DNA from: an uncultured Bacteroidota bacterium
GTDB taxonomy: Bacteria > Bacteroidota > Bacteroidia > UBA7662
DNA: 8,069 bases
Assembly: GCA_903856555.1 (NCBI GenBank)
Contig: CAIOCC010000183.1
Span: 1-8,069 of the forward strand
Direction: 5' to 3'
A program made the translations under genes and the position numbers. A model generated the notes under the pieces. That model was not told the DNA's origin and ran no database searches. It worked only from the letters and a program-made list of their open reading frames with translations. This document shows positions 1 to 7,000 of the stretch, piece by piece (within the stretch, counting starts at the first letter, position 1; each line of letters opens with the position of its first letter).

Positions 1-1
1 A

Positions 2-736
2 ACCGGCGGAACCGGTTTGGTTGTATCCCGCGTTCAGAATGCTTTTGCCATCAACTTTAGCGGTAACTGGTGTGGACCCTGCGGTGCCAACGGTATTCCC
101 GCACTTTACAACTTGAGTACCACCCACGGTGCCAAATTTAGCGGCATCAAAGTCGGCCTCAACGATCCCTTCACTATTCCCGAAGGCAGCTCCATGGCCA
201 GCCAATACAGCGTATCCGGCATCCCCGCTTATGTTGCCGGTGCTGATTTCCTCCAAAGTTCTTCCGCCTGGACCTCCGCCGTCAACACCATTATCGGCAC
301 GGTACCTGCCAATGTCAAGGCCGGGGTGGCCCTTCGCCGCACCAAAGTAGGCGACTCCATTTACGTGGATACCAAAGCCGAATTCTTCCAGGCCCTTCCT
401 GCTGGCAACTATTCTTTGGCTGTCTTCTTGGTCGAGAACAACATCGCCCTCAGCCAGGCCGGTCAAAGCGATCCCAACTTCAAGCACAAGATGGTCTTCC
501 GCGGTGGCGCAACGGCCATGCCATCCAACAACATCACCGGCGTTTGGGGTGAGAAATTAGAAAACAACAACACCGCCATCCCTCAGGGCAAGACCTACGA
601 AATGACCTTTGGTTATGTAGCTCCCACTGGTTTGACTCCGGCTGTTAACCTGAACAACCTGCAGGCCATTGCCGTCATCTTCGAAACCGATAACAGCGGC
701 AAGCCACTGCGCGTTCTCAACAGCAACCGAATCTAA
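2..736 (+). CDS. Omp28-like protein with thioredoxin-fold domain, 5' end missing
   Basis: The reading frame is open from base 2 to a TAA at 734-736. The real start and probable signal peptide lie before the window; the TTG at 17 is only the first possible start codon inside it. Near the visible N-terminus is a thioredoxin-type motif, NWCGPCG, with cysteines encoded at 71-73 and 80-82. About 50 residues later comes VSGIPAY, which resembles the cis-proline loop of thioredoxin folds. The C-terminal half (about 120 residues) is rich in beta-prone, Asn/Gly-rich sequence and contains HKMVFRGG, resembling the C-terminal domain of Omp28-related proteins of Bacteroidota. By family it is exported and probably outer-membrane-associated or periplasmic. 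A thiol-disulphide role is plausible because both cysteines are kept, but this is inference. It is alone on its strand here and converges on pyrF. Membership in the TlpA/thioredoxin group is the main alternative. Confidence 0.72.
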   Translation, partial: TGGTGLVVSRVQNAFAINFSGNWCGPCGANGIPALYNLSTTHGAKFSGIKVGLNDPFTIPEGSSMASQYSVSGIPAYVAGADFLQSSSAWTSAVNTIIGTVPANVKAGVALRRTKVGDSIYVDTKAEFFQALPAGNYSLAVFLVENNIALSQAGQSDPNFKHKMVFRGGATAMPSNNITGVWGEKLENNNTAIPQGKTYEMTFGYVAPTGLTPAVNLNNLQAIAVIFETDNSGKPLRVLNSNRI

Positions 737-780
737 TTCCCCTCGGGATTATAGCGGAATCCCTTCGGGATTAGCGGACA
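737..780. repeat. Imperfect direct repeat with small palindromes after the Omp28-like gene
   Basis: Directly after the stop codon there are two imperfect copies of TCGGGATT(AT)AGCGGA, at 743-758 and 765-778, differing by a 2-base insertion. Each GGGATT half pairs with an AATCCC-like half just upstream. The second gives a perfect 6-bp stem, AATCCC at 758-763 and GGGATT at 767-772, with a TTC loop; the first (736-750) is imperfect. No T-run follows on either strand, so this is not a convincing terminator. It could protect the 3' end of the mRNA, or be a remnant of a dispersed short palindromic repeat. Confidence 0.5.
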
Positions 781-807
781 AGACCGCCCGCAAATCGCTC
801 AAAATCT

Positions 808-1635
808 TCAAGGCCGACCTGATGACAGGTCGGCCATTTTTTTGGATAAATCTTGGGCCGCCTCCCTGGCTTTTTCGGCAAAATCCGAACCAGAAGATGC
901 GTAGAGAATGCTCCGTGATGCGTTGATGATTAGGTTGTTATGTGAAGTGCACCCCGCTCGTATTACGGCTTCCAAATCCCCGCCTTGGGCCCCAATGCCC
1001 GGAACCAAAAAGAAATGTTGCGGAAAATCAGCCCGCAACGCAGCCAAGGCCGCCGGCCTTGTGGCGCCCACCACCAGCATGGTGTCTTCGTGGCTACCCC
1101 AGGAGAGGGCGGCATCCACCATGTGGCGATAGAACGGCCTCCCATCGGCGGCCGATTTTTCTTGAAAATCAGCAGCCCCGGAATTGCTGGTCAAACCCAG
1201 AACGACCGCCCATTTACCAGTCCTTCCCAAAAAAGGCTGCACCGAATCCCGGCCCATGTAAGCATGCAGTGTGACAGCGTCGACCCCGTAGACATCGAAA
1301 AAGGCGTGGGCATAACGATCCGCGGTGTTCCCAATATCGCCCCGTTTGGCATCGGCGATGCAAAGCGCCTCGGAGGGCAGGCATTCGACCGTGCGGGCAA
1401 AACACTCCATCCCGGCCGGACCCATCGCCTCAAAAAAAGCAAGGTTGGGTTTGTAGGCGATGCATAGGTCGGCCGTGGCCTCCACAATGGCTTTGTGAAA
1501 GGCCAGAACGGGATCGGGCTCGTTACGAAGACAGGCGGGAATGCGCTCTGGATCGGTGTCCAGTCCAACGCATAACATGGTCTGGCGTTGCTGGATGAGG
1601 TCCAGCAGTCGTTGGTAGGTTAGGGGTGCTCGCAC
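808..1635 (-). CDS. pyrF: Orotidine 5'-phosphate decarboxylase (type 2)
   Basis: PyrF decarboxylates orotidine 5'-monophosphate to UMP, the last step of de novo pyrimidine synthesis, in the cytoplasm. The 275-residue length fits the longer bacterial type 2 family. Recognisable segments are CVGLDTDPERIP (22-33), YKPNLAFFEA (61-70), the catalytic DAKRGDIGNT block (95-104) with Asp95, Lys97 and Asp100, and the phosphate-binding regions VPGIGAQGG (211-219) and NASRSILYAS (238-247). The start is a GTG at 1633-1635, overlapping the end of the NifU-domain gene by 16 bases. No ATG lies nearby and homology begins about five residues in (TYQRLLDLI), so the GTG is reasonable and suggests translational coupling. 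The C-terminal residues ADLSSGRP are encoded by the hairpin that terminates the convergent gene. It is the last gene of the minus-strand block. Confidence 0.95.
   Translation of the reverse strand: MRAPLTYQRLLDLIQQRQTMLCVGLDTDPERIPACLRNEPDPVLAFHKAIVEATADLCIAYKPNLAFFEAMGPAGMECFARTVECLPSEALCIADAKRGDIGNTADRYAHAFFDVYGVDAVTLHAYMGRDSVQPFLGRTGKWAVVLGLTSNSGAADFQEKSAADGRPFYRHMVDAALSWGSHEDTMLVVGATRPAALAALRADFPQHFFLVPGIGAQGGDLEAVIRAGCTSHNNLIINASRSILYASSGSDFAEKAREAAQDLSKKMADLSSGRP
812..843 (+). terminator. Rho-independent terminator of the Omp28-like gene, inside the 3' end of pyrF
   Basis: A perfect 9-bp GC-rich stem, GGCCGACCT at 812-820 and AGGTCGGCC at 827-835, has a 6-base loop (GATGAC). It is followed on the + strand by A and seven T residues (837-843). 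This is a textbook intrinsic terminator for rightward transcription, 76 bases past the Omp28-like stop codon. The whole hairpin lies within pyrF coding sequence on the opposite strand, where it encodes the last residues before the pyrF stop. For leftward transcription the T-tract is weak (TTGAAGATTTTGA), so it is at best a poor terminator for the pyrF operon. Confidence 0.85.
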
Positions 1636-1880
1636 GATGGGGGGATGGATTCAATGAGGGTGATTTCGGGAACCGATTGCCGAATGACTTTTTCGATGCC
1701 GTTCCGCAGGGTGAGGTGACTGATATTGCACTGCTCGCAATTGCCGATCAAACGCAGACGGACTTCGCCGGCTTGATTGACCTCCAACAATTCCACATTC
1801 CCACCGTCGCCTTCGAGGTAAGGCCGGATGGTATCCAGCGCCGCCTGAACCCGGTCAAAAAGGGAATGGCCAGCGTTCAT
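1620..1880 (-). CDS. NifU C-terminal-domain Fe-S scaffold protein
   Basis: This is an 86-residue stand-alone NifU C-terminal (Nfu-type) domain. The family binds or transfers Fe-S clusters through a CxxC motif, seen here as Cys48-Glu-Gln-Cys51 within LIGNCEQCNIS. Other family marks are RPYLEGDGGNVELLEV (19-34) and LTLRNGIEKVI (56-66). It acts in the cytoplasm as a scaffold or carrier between the assembly machinery and apo-proteins. Its ATG (1878-1880) overlaps the mrp stop codon in an ATGA arrangement, so the two are very likely translationally coupled. The pairing suggests that the proteins work together in cluster delivery. Its 3' end overlaps the pyrF start by 16 bases. Size and motif leave little doubt about the family; which client proteins it serves is unknown. 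Confidence 0.92.
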   Translation of the reverse strand: MNAGHSLFDRVQAALDTIRPYLEGDGGNVELLEVNQAGEVRLRLIGNCEQCNISHLTLRNGIEKVIRQSVPEITLIESIPPSCEHP

Positions 1881-2932
1881 GTGGAGCGGTGATGCATGGC
1901 AATACGCCTCGATACTTCACCGGCCAAGTCAAGGTAAGCCTGCGCGATGGGGGTACCGGCCACCGAGGTCCCTTGAGAAGATCCTTCGACCATGGGCAGG
2001 CTGGCCAGGCATTCCAATCCCAATCGCTCCGCCAAGGCATGGGTTCCCTCTTTTCCAAAGGGATGGTACCGTTGTTCAGGTTGGTCCTCGGGGCTGAACC
2101 AAGCCATATTCTCCACCAGACCTAGCAAATGCAGCTTGGTGCCTTCGGTTTGAAACATTCGACCCGCTTTGAGAGCATCGGCCACGGCCATCGCCTGGGG
2201 CGTAGTCACCAGAAGACCAAAGGCCTCAGGGAATAATTTGGTGAGGGTCAGTTGAACATCCCCGGTTCCAGGCGGCAAATCCATGACCAAGTAATCCAAT
2301 TCGCCCCAATCCACCTCCGAAAAAAACTGTTTGAGGGTGTTTGAAGCCATCGGACCTCGCCAAATCAGGGGCCTGGCCGGGTCAATCAACAAACCCACCG
2401 ACATCATACGCAGGCCTTCAACTTCCACCGGGGTCATGCGTCCTTCCTTCAAACCGGGTTGACGGTCTTCGGCCCCCAGGAGAATCGGCACATTGGGGCC
2501 GTACAAATCCGCATCCAACAGGCCCACCGAGGCGCCGGATGCAGCCAAGGCCCGAGCCAAATTCACAGCAACCGTGGTTTTACCCACCCCGCCTTTGCCC
2601 GAAGCCACCATCACCAGGTTTCGGACCTCCGGTAACCAATCCATGCCCTGAGCTCGACCCAGGGTCCGGGCCTCCATTCGAATATCGACTTGGAGGTCGG
2701 GTCCCCAATCCTCGGCGAGCGCCGCTCGGCAATCCGCCTCCATGCGATCCTTGAGAGGGCAGGAGGGTGTGGTCAGGCGAATCAAAAAACGCACCGACCT
2801 GGCTTGGTCATCCACTTCCAGGGCCTCGATCATGCCCAAGGTCACCAGGTCTTTGCCCAAATCAGGCTCACGGACCCTGGATAGGGTGACCCGTACCGCC
2901 TCCGTATCAAGAACGCTGGGGGAGCCGGCCAT
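1877..2932 (-). CDS. mrp: Mrp/ApbC-family P-loop ATPase, Fe-S cluster carrier
   Basis: This 351-residue cytoplasmic ATPase belongs to the Mrp/NBP35 group, which carries Fe-S clusters to apo-proteins. An N-terminal MIP18/DUF59 domain (about 13-90) contains VREPDLGKDLVTLGMI and SCPLKD with Cys58. The ATPase domain has the deviant Walker A SGKGGVGKTT (111-120), LLDADLYGPN (138-147) and the switch II segment DLPPGTGD (218-225). The C-terminal CxxC that holds the bridging cluster in many Mrp proteins is absent: after VENMAWF (273-279) the sequence runs SPEDQPEQRYHPFGKEG with no cysteine. I recall a similar replacement in other Bacteroidota Mrp proteins, so it is probably a lineage trait rather than damage. 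The ATG at 2930-2932 lies 5 bases after the desaturase stop, and the stop overlaps the NifU-domain start. Cluster binding must use other ligands or the partner protein. Confidence 0.94.
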   Translation of the reverse strand: MAGSPSVLDTEAVRVTLSRVREPDLGKDLVTLGMIEALEVDDQARSVRFLIRLTTPSCPLKDRMEADCRAALAEDWGPDLQVDIRMEARTLGRAQGMDWLPEVRNLVMVASGKGGVGKTTVAVNLARALAASGASVGLLDADLYGPNVPILLGAEDRQPGLKEGRMTPVEVEGLRMMSVGLLIDPARPLIWRGPMASNTLKQFFSEVDWGELDYLVMDLPPGTGDVQLTLTKLFPEAFGLLVTTPQAMAVADALKAGRMFQTEGTKLHLLGLVENMAWFSPEDQPEQRYHPFGKEGTHALAERLGLECLASLPMVEGSSQGTSVAGTPIAQAYLDLAGEVSRRIAMHHRST

Positions 2933-2937
2933 GAAAA

Positions 2938-4005
2938 TTAGGAGCGACCGTAGGCCTTCAGCGTCCGCAAATGGGAATTAACCGCCAAGGCCATGCTGGG
3001 GAAGGTATTGTAACCGTACCCAAATTCCGCCGCCGTTTCGCGCACAATTCGAGCGATGGCCGGGTAATGAATATGCGATATGTTAGGGAAAAGGTGATGT
3101 TCGACCTGATAGTTCAAGCCACCCAGGTACCAAGTCAACCAACGGTTCCCCGGCGAAAAATTGGCCGTGGTCTGCAATTGATGCACCGCCCAGGAATTAT
3201 CCATCAAACCCTTGTCGTCCGGCAGAGGCTGATCGGCCCCTTCCACAACATGCGCCAACTGAAAAACAATCGCCATAATAAAGCCAGCAACCAAGTTAAC
3301 CACCAGAAAGCCTGCCAAGACCGTAATCCAAGATAAAGGACTGAATATCAATGGCAAAACCAAAAGAATTCCAAAGTACAGAAGCTTCCCGGTAATTAGT
3401 TTAGTCATTTGTTGGAACACAAAATGAGGGCCTTTGGCCAAGGACCACCGGATAGCCTGACGAACATCCTTAACATAAAAAGACAGGGTCATCATCGAAT
3501 ACAGCAGCGGAGCATACAGGTGCTGAAAACGGTGAACCGGTCGTAGGGGCTGATGCTTGTCGAATCGAAGCAGAGCCATGCCCGCAATATCCTCGTCGGC
3601 ACCGTGAATGTTGGTATAGGTATGATGATAGACATTGTGCTGCATCTTCCAGCTGAACTTGTTGCCACCGATCATGTAGATAGAGGAAGCAAACAAACGA
3701 TTGATCCAAGCCTTGTCCGAAAACGAATTGTGGCAGGCATCGTGCATCACACCCATTCCGATACCGGCCAGGGCAATGCCCAGCCAGACAAAAACCAACA
3801 TGGCCGCCCACCAAGGCATGGGCACGGCGATCAAAAGCGTTAAGGGGCCCAGATAGGCCAGGATCCAAAAAAGACCCTTGCCAATCATGCGCATTCCCCC
3901 GTTGGAGGAAAGGCCTTTTTGGTCAAAATACTCCTTGACCCTCTGTTTGAGGGATTGGTGGAAGGTAAACTGCTGGGCGTTGGCGAATCGAATGGTTTGG
4001 CTCAT
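2938..4005 (-). CDS. Membrane fatty acid desaturase (acyl-CoA/acyl-lipid, front-end type)
   Basis: This 355-residue integral membrane di-iron desaturase inserts a cis double bond into fatty acyl chains in the inner membrane, using oxygen and an electron donor. All three histidine boxes are present: HDACH (88-92), HNVYHH (123-128) and QVEHH (300-304). The Gln at the first position of box 3 is typical of front-end (delta-5/delta-6, linoleoyl-CoA-type) enzymes. Hydrophobic segments lie around 46-85, 166-178, 206-224 and 226-250, the usual two-hairpin plan. There is no fused cytochrome b5 domain, so a separate ferredoxin or cytochrome must supply electrons. The start is ATG at 4003-4005. A consensus-like Bacteroidota promoter lies immediately upstream, so it can probably be transcribed separately from the amylase gene 20 bases away. 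Substrate and regiospecificity cannot be read from the sequence. Confidence 0.92.
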   Translation of the reverse strand: MSQTIRFANAQQFTFHQSLKQRVKEYFDQKGLSSNGGMRMIGKGLFWILAYLGPLTLLIAVPMPWWAAMLVFVWLGIALAGIGMGVMHDACHNSFSDKAWINRLFASSIYMIGGNKFSWKMQHNVYHHTYTNIHGADEDIAGMALLRFDKHQPLRPVHRFQHLYAPLLYSMMTLSFYVKDVRQAIRWSLAKGPHFVFQQMTKLITGKLLYFGILLVLPLIFSPLSWITVLAGFLVVNLVAGFIMAIVFQLAHVVEGADQPLPDDKGLMDNSWAVHQLQTTANFSPGNRWLTWYLGGLNYQVEHHLFPNISHIHYPAIARIVRETAAEFGYGYNTFPSMALAVNSHLRTLKAYGRS

Positions 4006-4009
4006 AGCA

Positions 4010-4041
4010 CAAAGGTACGGCTGCCTTAGGGATGGGCCAAA
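4010..4041 (-). promoter_or_regulatory. Bacteroidota-type promoter of the desaturase gene
   Basis: Read on the minus strand, TTTG (4041-4038) is followed by exactly 20 bases and then TACCTTTG (4017-4010). This matches the known Bacteroidota -33 TTTG and -7 TAnnTTTG elements at their usual spacing. The -33 element lies in the last codons of the amylase gene. The -7 element ends only 4 bases before the desaturase ATG, so transcription would begin at or almost at the start codon, giving a leaderless or near-leaderless mRNA. No Shine-Dalgarno sequence is seen. The match is exact but rests on short motifs. Confidence 0.55.
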
Positions 4042-7000
4042 ACAGCGGAACTGTAGGGAGGGATTTGAATTTGGTAACGGCCTTTGCCCAAATGAACCAC
4101 CTGACCACGACCCGCCAGCAGATTCAATTCAAAACGACTGCGCAATTGGTCCCGCACCGAGCGAGGCAGTGGAAGGGCCGACCCTCGGTTGCTGTTCGCG
4201 CCCCCTTCGATGGAATTCCCCCTCAAGCGCTGCGCGATGGGGTCGTTGAGGTCCACCACCGTTTCGAGGGGTTTGGACGAACGATTCCATACCACCCAAA
4301 CATCTTCCTGGAGATAACGTCGACTCATGATCAGCGCCTCGGGTTGATCCAACAAAAAATGCGTACTCCCGTACGACAAGGCCATGCTCTGGGAGCGAAC
4401 CTGCATCAGGCGACGGCAATGCTCCATGGTCTCTTGTTCGGGTCTGGAAAGGCCTTCAAAGCGCATCATGCGGCGATTATCCGGATCCCCGGCCCCCATC
4501 ATTCCCCATTCATCCCCGTAATACAAAACAGGAACCCCCGGTACCGTCGCAATCAGCGTCTGCAACATGCGCAGTCGGTCAAAACCCAGGGAATCCACCC
4601 CTTCCACTTGCCGATCCCAACCGGCTGCGATCGGGTCTTCGTCAAAACGCAACGCCTTGGAAGCGTAGGCGATAAAACGAGGCATATCGTGGTTCCCCGA
4701 AATATTTCCCATGCTGTGCTGATGACCGTAATACAAAAAAGATTCCTCCAGGCTTTGGCGAATCAAGCCCAAATCGGTGGCATCCGATGCCAGCGCAGAA
4801 CGCGCATCGAAATAAAAATTAAAGTCAAACTGCGCATCAATCATCCCACTCCCCACATAGGAACCAATCAACTGCCGACTTCCAAAAGTCTCCCCGATTT
4901 GGTAAACCGAACGACCTTGGGGACCCACAATGCGCTCCTTGATTTTGCGGGTCAGGGTTCGCCAAAAAACCTCCGGGATATGCTTGGTGGCGTCGTGACG
5001 AAATCCATCCAAGGGAAATTGTTCCAACCAATACAAGGCCGAATCGCTCATCGTACGATAGACCTCGGGCCTTTCAAGGTCCAGGCTGGGCATGAAGGTG
5101 TCAAACCAAGTGGTCAACCGATGCTCATCCCAGATTCGAATGTTTTTGCGACCATCGGGCAGGTCCAGGGTCGTGATCCAATCCGGATGCTGCCGCAGGA
5201 GCGGGTGCTCCTGATGGACGTGGTTGGCCACATAGTCCAGCAAGACATTGATACCGTGGGCATGGGCTGTATCAATGAGCCGACGTAGAAGGTCCTCATC
5301 CCCAAAACGACGATCCACCCGGCTGGACGAAATGGGCCAGTAACCATGGTAACCCGAATACATGCGATTTGGTTTGGGCCATTCCCGGTAAGGTCCTTCG
5401 GGATTTTGAACGATGGGTGAAATCCATAAGCTGTTGATGCCCATTCGATCAAAGTAGCCTTCCTGAATTTTGTTCAAAACCCCTTGCAGGTCACCCCCCC
5501 AATAATTGGCTTTGGGGTGAACCTCCGGATGTTGAACCGGACGGTCGTTGGTGGAATCCCCGTTGGCAAAACGATCCACAAACACAAAATACATGCGTTG
5601 AGCTTCGGCGTCGTGCCGGGTAAGTTGATCCGGATCCCGAACCAGCCGCCCCTTGGTCAATGGTAACAACAGATCGTTTCCGGGACCCTGGGGACCGTAG
5701 GTATAAATGCGCAAATAGGACCGGGTCCGTTGAAGGGCTTCTTGGGGAATATTCAAGTTCCATTCCGTGGCGGACGCTATCCCTGCATTCGAATCCGGTT
5801 CCAGGCGGGCCAAGCAAAGGTTCTCCCAAAAAACCAAAGCCCCGCCGGGCCTACCGGCCCAGCCAAAGCGCAGCATCCCCTCCTTCTCCTCCAGCACATC
5901 GAGAGCCGGCGCCGGCCCGCCCCCAGGCATCAACCTTAACAAGGAATTCACCCCCCCAATACCGTTATCCCGCCTTGCCGAGTTCGCCGGATCCAAAATC
6001 CAGCGCCCATTGACCACCAATTGGTAGGGATAGGATCCCGCAGGGAGGCGCAAACGCAGGCGCCATTCCACATTATCGGGGTCCCAACGCATCGGATGGC
6101 TTCTCGGATTCCAACCGTTAAAATCCCCAACCACCGACACCGAATCCACTTGTTCGCCCTCCTTGGGACGGTACCCAAAAACAGCCTCGGTGTGCAGGGG
6201 CGCCTTGACCGGCAATTCCAAAACCTGCCCTCCTTCCAAATCCAAACCCAAAACCCATAGCGGACGTCGATCCACTGCCGAGGAGGCCTCCTTCGATGGG
6301 GTTGCCGCTGTCGATGGGGTTGCCGGTTGCAAATACAATAGCTGTCCGTCCCCGCTGAGGGACCAAGACCAACCCTTCGGAACCCGTACATCCTTGAGCG
6401 AACCTGCTTTGCGCAGGTAATCCTCCAGCACCACCGTGGTCGTATCCCCGGATTCCCAACCCTTGAGCACCACCGGCGAAGGTCGCCCCGGTAACAAAGG
6501 ACCCTTGGGTCCGTTCGCCGCCTCCACCGAAGACCAAGCCCCCAAAGCAAAGCATCCTAACACAAAATAAAACAACCACACTGCCCAGCCCAACACCGAC
6601 GTAACACCAGACGCCTTGCGCAATCCTTCTGCAACACGGTACACATCATCCGTCGCTTGCGGGTTTCGTTGATTGGCTGCGGCGTGCCAAGCATCCAAAG
6701 CCTTTACCAGGCGCTTGGTTCCAATCATTCGACTCCATTCCAACGGCCCGCGGGGGTAATTGGTTCCGTAACGCATGCCCAAATCAATATCTTCGGCGAC
6801 CGCAACCCCTTCATCCAGGGTCCTGTAGGCTTCGTTCATCATGCACGCCAAGACCCGGGGCGTCACCATCCCGCCGTGATCTGGACAGAAGACGAACTCC
6901 ATACCCAACGCCTTTCCCAAATTCTGCCAAGCCGCCTGCACCTCCGGCGTCGACTGTCCCGGCACCAATTCCCAAACCTCGGCCTGCAACGAATCAGGCC

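Noticed and set aside
985..1467. A 160-codon + strand frame opposite pyrF
   Set aside because: It is a shadow of a certain pyrF gene and has no domain signal.
2933..2940. TAATTTTC before the mrp start as a promoter -7 element
   Set aside because: It has a mismatch at the last position, abuts the ATG directly and has no TTTG about 20 bases upstream; it is explained by the desaturase stop codon.
4032..5288. A 418-codon open frame on the + strand
   Set aside because: It lies wholly opposite the GH13 catalytic domain, whose motifs are intact. Its translation has no recognisable domain and is the kind of shadow frame expected in GC-rich coding DNA.
6534..6596. Lipoprotein signal (Cys in GCFA) for the amylase
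   Set aside because: The Cys lies in the middle of the hydrophobic core rather than after an L-x-[AG] lipobox at its end, so signal peptidase II processing is unlikely.
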